NCBI GenBank assembly: GCA_028280965.1
Contig: JANQKT010000068.1
Location: 1-40,722 of the forward strand
DNA: 40,722 bases
Direction of reading: 5' to 3'
DNA from: Phycisphaeraceae bacterium
GTDB lineage: Bacteria > Planctomycetota > Phycisphaerae > Phycisphaerales > Phycisphaeraceae
How positions within the stretch are numbered: position 1 is the first letter of the stretch; each line of letters starts with the position of its first letter. The position numbers and the translations under genes are program-made. The notes under the pieces are model-generated. The model was not told where the DNA came from and searched no databases. It saw only the letters and a list, made by a program, of their open reading frames with translations. Below are positions 32,937 to 40,722 of the stretch, in pieces.

Positions 32937-35717
32937 ATGAAACAACCCCATACGCTTATTGCATTTGCCTTGCTGCTGCTCAGCGGGCTGCCCGCTCGTG
33001 CTGCGCTTGAACTGAAGCAGGACGATTGCATCGTCGTCGTCGGCAACACCTTCGCCGAGCGTCTCGCGCTCAGCGGGTACCTCGACGCGATGATCCAGGC
33101 CGCGAACCCGGGCAAGAACATCGTCGTCCGCAGCGTGCCCAACTCGGCGGACGAGGTCGATGACCGCCCGCGGGAAACCAACGTCCCACGCATGGACTTC
33201 TACCTCAATCGCCACGGCGCGGACGTCGTCATCATGTGCTACGGCATGAGCGAGTCCTTCGACGGGCCTGGCGCGGTGGGTAAGTTCGAGAAGGACCTCG
33301 CGGCCCGCGTCGATCACCACCTCAAACAGAAGTACAACGGCGAATCAGCGCCGAAGATCGTGCTCATCTCGCCGATCGCGCATGAAGACCTTGGCGCCCC
33401 GCTGCCGACGGGTCCGGCGGTCAAGCAGCGCAACAACACCCTGCGCACGTACACCAACGCGATGCGGCGGGTGGCGCAGGAGAAGAAGGCGGTCTTCGTC
33501 AACCTCCACTCGCCCGCGTTTGTGCACCGCGACGAGGACGACAAACGCCCGCTGACCAACAACGGCATCGCCCCGACCGAGTACGGCTGCTTCCTCTACG
33601 CCGGCGAGATCGCCCGGGAGCTGGGCTGGTGGGACGGGCTGCTGGCGGTGGGTGGCGAGCGTGAGGCGGCCGAGCTGCGCCAGGTCGCCTACGACAAGCA
33701 CTACCACTTCCGCCACCGCTACCGCGCGACCAACACGGAGTACGTCTGGGGCCGCCGGCACAAGCCTTTCGGCAACGTCAACTTCCCGCCCGAGCTCGAC
33801 CAGCTCGACAAGATGGTCGCGGCCCGCGAGGCGGCGCTCTGGGCGATGAGCAAGCCCACGCTCGGCCAGCTCTTCGCCAAGGCCCCCGGCGAACGGGCGA
33901 TCTGGGAAACCACCCCAACGACCTACGACTACCCCGAAGACAAGTGGGATGGCGTCGACATCCCCGCGCAGGACACCAAGCGCGCGGTCGGCGACGCCAG
34001 CGGGATCAAGGCCCCCGAGGAATACCTCAAGACCTTCAAGGTCGCCGAGGGCTACCAGGTCAATCTGTATGCCTCCGAGCGCGAGTTCCCCGAGCTCCAG
34101 AACCCCTTGGCGATGACGTTTGACGCCAAAGGCCGGCTCTGGGTGCTGTGCTCGCCCACCTACCCGCACCCCTACCCCGGCGAGGTCACTGACTGCAAGC
34201 TGATCATCCTCGACGACACCGATGGCGACGGCAAGGCGGACAAGTCCACGATCTTCGCCCAACACATGAACATCCCCACCGGTTTCGTCGTGGACGGCAA
34301 CGGCGTCGCCTACATCGGCCAGGCGCCCGACCTCTGGAAGATGACCGACACCGACGGCGACGACGTCGCCGACAAGAAGGAGATGGTCTATTCCGGCTTC
34401 GGGATGCCGGATTCGCACCACACGATCAGCGCGTTCGCCTGGGACCCCAACGGCGGGATCCTGATGCTCGAGGGCGTGTTCACCCGGACCAACGTTGAGA
34501 CGCCCCACGGCACGCAGCGCACGCGCGACGCGGCGGTCTGGCGCTACGACCCGCGCACCCACAAGCTCATCGCGATCTCCCACACCGGCCACCCCAACCC
34601 CTGGGGCCAGACGTTCGACCCCTACGGCCAGTCGATCCTGATGGACACCTCCGGCGCAAACCAGTTCAACTTCTCATCGCTGATCGCGCCTTACATCTTC
34701 CCCGAGAAACCGCCCAAGGGCCCCGCGGTGGTCAGCCGCGGCCGGCCGACCGCGGGCAGCGACATCATCTACTCCGCGCACTGGCCTGAAGACATGCAGG
34801 GCGTGTATGTGCACAGCCAGTGCATCGGGTTCCTTGGCACGCACATGGACCGCTTGAAGGCCGACGGCGCGAACAACTCGGGCTACTTCTCCGAGCCGCT
34901 GCCGCCGATCCTCTCCAGCCCCGAGGGCAACTACCGCCCGGTATGCTCGGAGCTGGGCGCGGACGGCGCGTTGTACATCGCCGACTGGGTCAACCCGCTG
35001 ATCGGGCACATGCAGTTCAACCTGCGCGACCCGCGTCGCGACCACACGCACGGGCGGATCTACCGCGTGACGCACAAGGAGCGCCCGCTTGCTGAGCGGA
35101 TCGATCTGACCGAACTCGACCTCGCAGGCCTGCTGGAGGTGATCAAGACAACGACCGAGCAGAACACGCGCGACCGGGCCCGCCGGCTCTTGCAGAACAT
35201 GGACAAGGACAAGGTCGTCGCGGCGACGAACAAGTGGGTCTTCGAAGACCTGGACCCCCGTGCGCGGGAGTACGACTACGAACTACTCACGCTCGAGGCG
35301 CTCTGGGCCCAGCAGGCCCACGGCGTATACGACGTCAAGCTGCTGGACGAGGTCACGCGCGCCCGTGAGCCGCTGGTGATCGCCGGGGCGATCCGCGCGA
35401 TCCGCTACGGCCTGCAGTTCGGCGACATGGAGCCGAAGGACGCCCAGTCGTTCATCCAGCAAGCCATCATTAACCGCGATATGCGTGTCCGGCTCGAGGC
35501 CGTCATGGCCTGCGCGTACCTTGATTCACTCGATGCTGTGAAGATCGCGGACCAAGTCACCAACCAGAAGATGGATGACGTGATCCGCAACGCGCACAAG
35601 CAGACGATCAAGGTACTCAAAGCCAAGGGCTACGAGAGTATCTCGGGCATCCAGAAGTATTACAACGAGGACGAAACCTCTTCTGAAGCGCTGCTGGCGC
35701 TGCAAAAAAAAAAGTGA
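32937..35717 (+). CDS. SGNH-hydrolase-like plus PQQ-type membrane-bound dehydrogenase protein, ends at A10 run
   Basis: A signal peptide (residues 1-23) is followed by an SGNH-like domain (VVVGNTFAERLALSGYLD, MCYGMSESFDG, APKIVLISPIAHEDL, about 30-245) with a degenerate first motif. A propeller of the planctomycete putative membrane-bound dehydrogenase type follows (GYQVNLYASEREFPELQNPLAMTFDAKGRLWV, DDTDGDGKADKSTIFA, LGADGALYIADWVNPLIGH, about 365-715). HEAT-like helices run to residue 926. The zero-frame stop TGA comes directly after a run of ten A residues (35704-35713). In planctomycete relatives the same polypeptide normally continues into more HEAT repeats and a cytochrome c domain, which is exactly what the next open frame encodes. 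Confidence 0.9.
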   Translation: MKQPHTLIAFALLLLSGLPARAALELKQDDCIVVVGNTFAERLALSGYLDAMIQAANPGKNIVVRSVPNSADEVDDRPRETNVPRMDFYLNRHGADVVIMCYGMSESFDGPGAVGKFEKDLAARVDHHLKQKYNGESAPKIVLISPIAHEDLGAPLPTGPAVKQRNNTLRTYTNAMRRVAQEKKAVFVNLHSPAFVHRDEDDKRPLTNNGIAPTEYGCFLYAGEIARELGWWDGLLAVGGEREAAELRQVAYDKHYHFRHRYRATNTEYVWGRRHKPFGNVNFPPELDQLDKMVAAREAALWAMSKPTLGQLFAKAPGERAIWETTPTTYDYPEDKWDGVDIPAQDTKRAVGDASGIKAPEEYLKTFKVAEGYQVNLYASEREFPELQNPLAMTFDAKGRLWVLCSPTYPHPYPGEVTDCKLIILDDTDGDGKADKSTIFAQHMNIPTGFVVDGNGVAYIGQAPDLWKMTDTDGDDVADKKEMVYSGFGMPDSHHTISAFAWDPNGGILMLEGVFTRTNVETPHGTQRTRDAAVWRYDPRTHKLIAISHTGHPNPWGQTFDPYGQSILMDTSGANQFNFSSLIAPYIFPEKPPKGPAVVSRGRPTAGSDIIYSAHWPEDMQGVYVHSQCIGFLGTHMDRLKADGANNSGYFSEPLPPILSSPEGNYRPVCSELGADGALYIADWVNPLIGHMQFNLRDPRRDHTHGRIYRVTHKERPLAERIDLTELDLAGLLEVIKTTTEQNTRDRARRLLQNMDKDKVVAATNKWVFEDLDPRAREYDYELLTLEALWAQQAHGVYDVKLLDEVTRAREPLVIAGAIRAIRYGLQFGDMEPKDAQSFIQQAIINRDMRVRLEAVMACAYLDSLDAVKIADQVTNQKMDDVIRNAHKQTIKVLKAKGYESISGIQKYYNEDETSSEALLALQKKK

Positions 35718-35763
35718 CTGATCCCGATGGCCGGCTGATTTCCCTGGCGACGATCGCCCGGCC
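35704..35763 (+). promoter_or_regulatory. Candidate -1 slippery site (A10 run, A AAA AAG) with downstream hairpin
   Basis: In the zero frame of the 32937 gene the bases 35708-35714 read A-AAA-AAG, the same heptamer used in E. coli dnaX, inside a run of ten A residues. A TGA stop follows at once. A -1 slip enters the frame of the next gene directly. A 6-bp stem GGCCGG/CCGGCC (35729-35734 with 35758-35763) starts 14 bases after the heptamer. No clear upstream Shine-Dalgarno stimulator is visible. Confidence 0.5.
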
Positions 35764-36982
35764 GGACATGCCCGAAGAGGTCCGGCAGGCGGCGCTGGAA
35801 GCGCTTGCCGAAACGCCCGAGCAGCGCGGCCGGGTGCTGATGCAGGTTGTGGGTATCAACACGTTCTTCCCCGCCAAAACCGCCCGGGCGATCACCCCGC
35901 TGCTGCTGGGCCTGCCCAACGAAGCGCTCTTAGCGATTTCGGACGACCTCGACGCCTTGCTGGACAACCCCGAACCGGCCTTGCGCAGCGCCGCGGTGAT
36001 GCTCAATGTCCGCTCGGGTGCCCCGCTGCCCGGCCTGGCCAAGCGCGACCCGGCGGCGCTGATGCGGGCCGTCGCAGGCCTGCCCGCCGACCAGGCCCCG
36101 GACAACCTCTCCGAGCAGCTGATTGAGTTGGTAGACAACAAGCAGCTCGCGCCGGCCACCGCGCTGCGGCAAGCGGTCCTGAAGAGCCGGGACCTCGATA
36201 CACATTTCGATCGACTCGCCAGCTACATCGACGCGGTGAAGGAGCTGGGCTACGACAAGTGGAGCGACAAGCACGTGCTCGGCATGGCGGCGCTCAGCGC
36301 GATGCATGCGGTGCCTGACAGCGCCTGGCCCGCGGGCTATGACGATTACCGCATCGAACGCGGTGTGGACATCATCCTGGGCAAGGACGACGAAGACGAG
36401 CCCCTGACGGTGATGGACATCGGCCACGAGATCTACCACGAGGCGGAGAAGGGCTGCGTCAAGTGCCACGGCAAACAAGGCGAGGGCGAAGAGGGCTTCC
36501 CCCCGCTCGCCGGCTCGCCGACGCTGCTGGGCAACCCCGAGCGGGCCGCGACGATCGTCAAACACGGGCTGGTGGGCGAGCTCACGCACACGCTCAATCC
36601 GGCCGACGGCAAGCCGTATAGCGCGCAGATGGAGAACCTCAGCTACATGACACCGGCGCAGATGGCCGCGGTGCTGACCTATGCCCGCCAGAGCTGGGGC
36701 AACTATGCCACTCCGATCAGCGCCGATACCGTCACGGCCGCGCCCGCCCCGCCTGATGAGGCCGACACGTGGCAAGCCGATGTCTTGCTCAAGCGGTTCC
36801 CGTTCAAACGCGACCGGCTTCTGGGCTCGCTGCCGGCGCCGCAATGGCATATCACGAAATGGCCGCCGCCTAAGAGCGGGCTGGTCCTGATGCTGCTGGC
36901 GGTCGGGGTGGCGATGGCCGCGATCGGGCTGCCGACCTACTTCATGGCCAGGCTGCCGGTTCCGAACGTGCATGAAGCTTAA
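35714..36982 (+). CDS. HEAT-repeat and cytochrome c domain, likely the C-terminal part of the upstream gene
   Basis: The frame could start at the GTG at 35714, which overlaps the preceding TGA, but no ribosome binding site exists: only the A-run precedes it. The residues after the junction (LISLATIARPDMPEEVRQAALEALAETP) continue a HEAT-like helical array without a domain start. A cytochrome c motif CVKCH lies at 248-252, with GFPPLAGSP and a probable axial Met in MENLSYMTPAQM. A membrane helix (about 390-412, LVLMLLAVGVAMAAIGLPTYFMA) anchors the C-terminus. Read through, the two frames make about 1347 residues. Electrons from the propeller dehydrogenase could pass to this heme. Alternatives are a real mutation, a missed base in the homopolymer, or coupled reinitiation. 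Confidence 0.85.
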   Translation: MTDPDGRLISLATIARPDMPEEVRQAALEALAETPEQRGRVLMQVVGINTFFPAKTARAITPLLLGLPNEALLAISDDLDALLDNPEPALRSAAVMLNVRSGAPLPGLAKRDPAALMRAVAGLPADQAPDNLSEQLIELVDNKQLAPATALRQAVLKSRDLDTHFDRLASYIDAVKELGYDKWSDKHVLGMAALSAMHAVPDSAWPAGYDDYRIERGVDIILGKDDEDEPLTVMDIGHEIYHEAEKGCVKCHGKQGEGEEGFPPLAGSPTLLGNPERAATIVKHGLVGELTHTLNPADGKPYSAQMENLSYMTPAQMAAVLTYARQSWGNYATPISADTVTAAPAPPDEADTWQADVLLKRFPFKRDRLLGSLPAPQWHITKWPPPKSGLVLMLLAVGVAMAAIGLPTYFMARLPVPNVHEA

Positions 36983-37177
36983 GCATTGCGTGTAGCACCG
37001 GGCAGACCTGCGAGCTTGCGCCAGAGTTCTGCGGAAGTGCGATGTCCAGTGTTTCCCCGGTGGCGTCGGCTCTCAGATGGTGTAGACGCGCTGGCGTGCA
37101 CGCAGGATTCCGTTGAAGAGTCGCTCGCGCAACAAGGTGTCCATACCTCCTAAGCCGTGTTGGCGCTTTAGGCTCCA

Positions 37178-38935
37178 TCATTGATTCTCGGCCAATGTGA
37201 TTGCCCCTACGCGGGACGAGGCTCGGGGCGCCTTGTCCGTCTTACCGATGCCGGGGTTGAACGTGTTGGTCGGGTCCAGCTGCTCATAAAACCGCCGCAG
37301 CGTATCGTCGGCCTCGTACAGGTGCCCGACGTTGTGCTCGGCTGGGTACTTCGCGTTGGCCGCATCCAACTGATCCAGCAGCAGCCGCTTCATCCGGCCC
37401 AGGTCCGTTCCCTTGCGGAAGATGTAGATCTCGTGAAAGACGTAGCAGAAGAAGTGCCCGTACCGCAGCAGGCGATCTAGGCGCTCCGCAACCTCGGGCG
37501 GGGGTGGCCGGGTCCAGGTGTCGTCGTGGCTCAGCCGCGCGACGTCCAGGGCCAGTTCGTCTTCTGTGGTCGCGCTGTGCATCGTTTGGTAGCGGAGCCC
37601 GGCCCCCGCCGCGGCGAAGCGGTGCCGCAACCCTGCCGCCTGCTCTTCCGCGTCGCACTCAAAGTAATCGCGCCCGGAAGTGGCCTTGCCATCACCCGGC
37701 CCCGCCCCCGGAACGGCCCAGCGCTCGGCCAGGTACGCCCGCGCCTCTTCGATGGCGTCGTCGGTGGTGTCCAGCAGCAGCAGGTGCTCGAACCGGTCAC
37801 GGAACGCCCGCAGCCGTTTCGGCAGGTGTTGAGGGAACAGCCGGCTCGCGTAGTTGAGCACCCGGTCGGGCAGGTACTTTGGCAGCAGCGGCACGCGATG
37901 AAGTACATGTTCGGCGTACGCCTTCATCTTGTACGCCTTCGGCAGGCGCGGGGTGCCCAGGTACTTGATCGTCAGAAACACGTCCTTCCCGTACCGCTCG
38001 GCCGTGTCAAAGGTCTCGCGGTTCATGTACTCGCCCATCTCCGGCAGCGCCTTGAACTCGCTCAGCACGTCGTGCCGCAGCCGCATGAAATCGGCCGGGT
38101 CGTTTGTGCCGAGGTAGAACACCGCTCTTCGCTCCGGGGCCGCGAAAGTGTCTACCCGGACCGCGAAGGCCGCCACCTTCCCCGCGCTGCCGCTGACCTC
38201 GAAGAGCCGCCGCGGGTCGGTGTTGTAACGGTTGGGCACGTCGGCGTGGAGGTCGCGGATCCGTTCCGCGTAGGCTTGGTCGGACGCCGGCACGTCCCAT
38301 GCCTTCACATCCCCCGCCTCAATTCCACCCTCCTCCAACCGCCGCAAGATCGCTTCCGGGTCGTCGCCCAGCCCCTCGACCCCAAGATGGTTCACCAGTT
38401 CAAGCCTGCCCTGTTCGTTCACACGCGCGTACATCGCCAACTGCGTGTACGACGAGCCCCGCTTGCACAGGGCGCCTCCCGCGTTGTTCGCGATACCGCC
38501 CACCACTGTCGCCCCGATTGACGTCGACCCAATCACCGAGTGCGGCACCCGGCCGAGCGGCTTGAGCATCTCCGTCAGTTCGTGAAGCGTCGACCCGGGA
38601 AACGCGATCGCCTGTTTGCCACCGTCCAGCAGGATGATCCGCTTAATGCGTGTCACATTCACCACCACCACAGGCCGGCCGTAGTCGTTCCCGCTCGGAC
38701 ACGAACCCTCCGTCAGGCCGGTCTTGGCCGCCTGCATCACGATCGCCGCACCGTGCTCAACGCATACTTTCAACACACGCCACTGCTCGAGCAGTGACCC
38801 CGGGAACACCACCGCCAACGCCTCCCCCATGCCCGACCGGAAACCTGTGCAGTAGTAGGCCTTTCGGCCCGCTTCGGTCAAGACGTGACGCCGGCCTACT
38901 ACCGCAACCAATGCTGTCTGAAATAACTTATTCAT
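37178..38935 (-). CDS. dld: Quinone-dependent D-lactate dehydrogenase
   Basis: With the ATG at 38935 the protein has 585 residues, as in the membrane-associated FAD enzyme Dld of proteobacteria. The FAD-binding PCMH blocks are FRSGMGEALAVVFPGSLLEQWRVLKV, AAKTGLTEGSCPSGNDY, AFPGSTLHELTEML, and HSVIGSTSIGATVVGGIANNAGGALCKRG. The membrane-binding part (about 330-470) follows, and the C-terminus has FHEIYIFRKGTDLGRMK and DPTNTFNPGIGKT. It oxidises D-lactate and feeds electrons to quinone. The longer frame to 39115 lacks a family match. No ribosome binding site precedes the ATG, and the promoter lies very close, so the message may be leaderless. No lactate permease is adjacent. Confidence 0.93.
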   Translation of the reverse strand: MNKLFQTALVAVVGRRHVLTEAGRKAYYCTGFRSGMGEALAVVFPGSLLEQWRVLKVCVEHGAAIVMQAAKTGLTEGSCPSGNDYGRPVVVVNVTRIKRIILLDGGKQAIAFPGSTLHELTEMLKPLGRVPHSVIGSTSIGATVVGGIANNAGGALCKRGSSYTQLAMYARVNEQGRLELVNHLGVEGLGDDPEAILRRLEEGGIEAGDVKAWDVPASDQAYAERIRDLHADVPNRYNTDPRRLFEVSGSAGKVAAFAVRVDTFAAPERRAVFYLGTNDPADFMRLRHDVLSEFKALPEMGEYMNRETFDTAERYGKDVFLTIKYLGTPRLPKAYKMKAYAEHVLHRVPLLPKYLPDRVLNYASRLFPQHLPKRLRAFRDRFEHLLLLDTTDDAIEEARAYLAERWAVPGAGPGDGKATSGRDYFECDAEEQAAGLRHRFAAAGAGLRYQTMHSATTEDELALDVARLSHDDTWTRPPPPEVAERLDRLLRYGHFFCYVFHEIYIFRKGTDLGRMKRLLLDQLDAANAKYPAEHNVGHLYEADDTLRRFYEQLDPTNTFNPGIGKTDKAPRASSRVGAITLAENQ

Positions 38936-38943
38936 ATATTTAG

Positions 38944-38973
38944 ATAGTACGTTGTAACCGTTTACGCCAGCAA
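38944..38973 (-). promoter_or_regulatory. Predicted promoter of the D-lactate dehydrogenase gene
   Basis: On the minus strand TTGCTG (38973-38968) is followed after 18 bases by TACTAT (38949-38944), then 8 bases to the ATG. Transcription would start within a base or two of the start codon. Confidence 0.45.
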
Positions 38974-39230
38974 CGCGGGTGATTCCCACCCGCTGTGGTG
39001 AGCTTCGAGAGCCTGCACCTGTTGACGGTCTTCCTCCTCGTGCAGATCGAGCATCAGCTTGGGTTGCTGGACGCCGACCGAGGCGTGGTATCGAATTCGG
39101 CAATGCTGCCATCACTAAGCAAAGCGCAGGGCCGGCAAGCGATTAATCGTCATACAGAATACGCCCAAGCTTATGCCGCCGGAGCAGTTGATCACGGTCC
39201 TGAGACAAGGCGACAAGATACCGCGAAACA
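38974..39230 (-). other. Intergenic region without a supported gene
   Basis: About 257 bases. One minus-strand frame is open for about 44 codons (LMLDLHEEEDRQQVQALEAHH and flanks) but has no start codon or binding site, and the frame extending the D-lactate dehydrogenase is not supported. It may hold the decayed remains of a gene; nothing recognisable was found. Confidence 0.3.
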
Positions 39231-39827
39231 CTAGCTCGCCGCACGCCTTGGCCAGAGCCCCAGCAGCAGCATCAGCGCGCCGAACCCCGCGACCCACGGC
39301 CGGTGCTCACCGGTCGCCGCGAGGATCAAGCGGGTCTCGCGTGGGCGTTCGAAATGGACGTCGATCACCGCCCGCTGCTTGAGGTCCGGGCGGCTCAGTT
39401 CGTTCTCGATCGACCGCATCAGCGGCCGGTCGGCCAGGGCGCGGTCGATGGCGTCCGGGCTCGGCTCGCTGACGAGCGCGACGGGGTCGAACGCGGCCCG
39501 CTGGGCCAGGCCGGTGCCCGCGGGCTTGAGCCGCAGTTCGCTCATCGCTAGGCGTTCGATTAGGACAGGGTCGTCCTCGGCCAGGGCCTGGTGGAAATCG
39601 ACGTAGCGCTGGCGTTCCTCGGCGAGCATGTCGGCCTTGGCGGCCTCGATCGCGCGGGCCTCCTGGACGTTGAGCGTGTCGTAGTAGGCGGGGATCAGCG
39701 CCGCCGCCGCCAGCGCTAACGAGCCGACGGCGATGAACAGCCAGCCGAGGAAGCCGCCGATGACGGTGTCGGCGGGTGTGGGCGCGTGCGGGTTGTGTGG
39801 ATCTGAATCCATCCGTGCTGTGAACAT
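39231..39827 (-). CDS. Two-pass membrane protein of unknown function
   Basis: 198 residues from the ATG at 39827; an ATG at 39812 (MDSDPHN) is equally possible, and neither has a clear ribosome binding site. A first membrane helix (about 23-46, TVIGGFLGWLFIAVGSLALAAAALIP) is followed by a helical, charged loop of about 110 residues (EARAIEAAKADMLAEERQRYVDFHQAL), then a beta-like segment (RAVIDVHFERPRETRLIL) and a second helix near the C-terminus (WVAGFGALMLLLGLW). No family was recognised. Divergent from the metallophosphoesterase gene. Confidence 0.7.
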   Translation of the reverse strand: MFTARMDSDPHNPHAPTPADTVIGGFLGWLFIAVGSLALAAAALIPAYYDTLNVQEARAIEAAKADMLAEERQRYVDFHQALAEDDPVLIERLAMSELRLKPAGTGLAQRAAFDPVALVSEPSPDAIDRALADRPLMRSIENELSRPDLKQRAVIDVHFERPRETRLILAATGEHRPWVAGFGALMLLLGLWPRRAAS

Positions 39828-39979
39828 CGACCATAGGCTGGGCGGGGCTGCAAACTTGTATGATGTCGATCACGATTCGGTACCCACGGCGTGCCACCGA
39901 GCCGGCATGCTGTGAGCTGGGTGCGAATCGATTCATAGCACTGGTTGCTCAATCACACTTCCCAACCGATCATGCCCGC

Positions 39980-40722
39980 ATGCCGCTTGCCTACGGCCTA
40001 ACCGAGCCGGTTGACCTCGCGATCGCGCACCTGCCCCACGCGCTGGACCGTATGCGCCTGGCCCACCTCTCGGACCTGCACCTCACCGGGCGGACCAAGC
40101 GGCTGGACCGGCTGATCTACCAACTCGCCAAGATGCGGCTGGACCTGGGCCTGCTCACCGGAGACTACGTCGTCCGCAACTGGCCGATTGAACACACTCT
40201 GCCATACCTCGACGAGCTGACCCGCACGGTCAAGCCGGCGCTGGGCTGGTACGGCGTGTTTGGCAACCACGACACGCCCGAGCTGATCGAACAACTCCAG
40301 GCCCTGCCGGTTACCTGGCTGAGTGATGAAGCGGTCGCGCTCAGCGACAAGCCGGTCGAGATCGTCGGCCTTCGCTGCACGCGTCAGCGGCGCGAGCCGG
40401 ACCCGGTCGCCGCGGCGTTGTCGGTCGCCGAGCTGCCCACGACGCACGCGGATCGTGACGAGCGTCTGCGACTGGTGCTGTCGCATCGGCCAGACTTCAT
40501 CCCGCTTGCCGTCGATCTGGGTGCGGACCTCATCCTCTCGGGCCACACGCACGGCGGGCAGATGCGGCTGCCGTTCAACCTTCCGCTGTTCAACTCCTCG
40601 GACCTGCCGCTGCACCTGACATCCGGCCTACTGCGGCATCGCGACGCGCTGGCGGTCGTCTGCCGGGGTCTGGGCAACACCGACCTGCTCGGCCTGCCGC
40701 TGCGGGCGCGCCTGTTCTGCCC
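39980..40722 (+). CDS. Calcineurin-like metallophosphoesterase, YkuE-like (3' end outside window)
   Basis: The ATG at 39980 opens a frame that continues past the window end (247 complete codons seen). All metal-binding blocks are present: HLSDLHLTG (D-x-H), LLTGDYVV (GD), VFGNHD (GNHD), LSHRPD (H) and LSGHTHGGQ (GHxH). This order and the short spacing match YkuE/LpxH-like membrane-associated phosphoesterases. It hydrolyses a phosphoester or pyrophosphate with two metal ions; the substrate is unknown. The end FNLPLFNSS followed by a GNTDLLGLPLRARLF region is the usual C-terminus of YkuE-like proteins, so little should be missing. Confidence 0.93.
   Translation, partial: MPLAYGLTEPVDLAIAHLPHALDRMRLAHLSDLHLTGRTKRLDRLIYQLAKMRLDLGLLTGDYVVRNWPIEHTLPYLDELTRTVKPALGWYGVFGNHDTPELIEQLQALPVTWLSDEAVALSDKPVEIVGLRCTRQRREPDPVAAALSVAELPTTHADRDERLRLVLSHRPDFIPLAVDLGADLILSGHTHGGQMRLPFNLPLFNSSDLPLHLTSGLLRHRDALAVVCRGLGNTDLLGLPLRARLFC

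Noticed and set aside
37073-37144. 23-codon minus-strand frame (MDTLLRERLFNGILRARQRVYTI) between the cytochrome c gene and dld
   Set aside because: It vaguely recalls the N-terminus of a threonine dehydratase remnant, but it is too short to support a call, and the rest of 36983-37177 shows nothing.
38936-39115. N-terminal extension of the D-lactate dehydrogenase to 39115
   Set aside because: The extra 60 residues match no part of the Dld family and the predicted promoter lies inside them.

Overview
The window looks like a chromosomal segment of a Planctomycetota bacterium, most likely class Phycisphaerae. The evidence is high G+C, three large exoproteins that each end in a paired EF-hand (dockerin-like) cassette plus a PEP-CTERM sorting tail, a planctomycete-type SGNH/dehydrogenase/cytochrome c protein, ThuA-like proteins, and a planctomycete-type integrase remnant beside a tRNA gene. 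The placement is inferred from gene content; no rRNA is present to confirm it. I see no CRISPR array, intact insertion sequence or prophage.

Layout. 1-5.9 kb: the 3' part of a beta-helix exoprotein, a decayed sensor kinase/response regulator pair, a glucose/sorbosone dehydrogenase-like exoprotein, a convergent class C beta-lactamase-fold lipoprotein and a decayed tyrosine integrase next to tRNA-Ala(UGC). 6-11.9 kb: housekeeping genes, namely metH with a striking palindromic operator over its promoter, uppP, and a zinc alcohol dehydrogenase. 12-14.5 kb: an exported PQQ-type propeller protein and an unknown exported protein. 14.5-19.2 kb: a 1551-residue exoprotein. 19.4-20.9 kb: an M32 carboxypeptidase. 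21-22.7 kb: a tightly coupled three-gene ECF sigma module with a membrane protein and a very acidic exported protein. It ends in a pair of convergent terminators shared with fba. 22.8-26.1 kb: fba, argJ and a type II pseudopilin.

26.1-37 kb holds two extracytoplasmic redox clusters. On the minus strand are a Tat-exported FAD oxidoreductase, a DUF4405/DUF2271-like membrane protein and ApbE, which together suggest a flavinylated electron carrier. On the plus strand are two tandem ThuA-like proteins, then an SGNH/dehydrogenase gene and a cytochrome c gene that appear to be one gene split by a -1 shift at a run of ten A residues carrying the dnaX-type slippery heptamer. Between the clusters lies a tRNA with a leucine UAA anticodon but a short, class I variable loop. 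37-40.7 kb: a quinone-dependent D-lactate dehydrogenase, a small membrane protein and the start of a metallophosphoesterase that runs off the window.

The observations most worth following are the A10 slippery junction, the short-variable-loop tRNA-Leu(UAA), the metH operator and the ECF module. All family assignments were made by eye from translated sequence; none was checked against a database.
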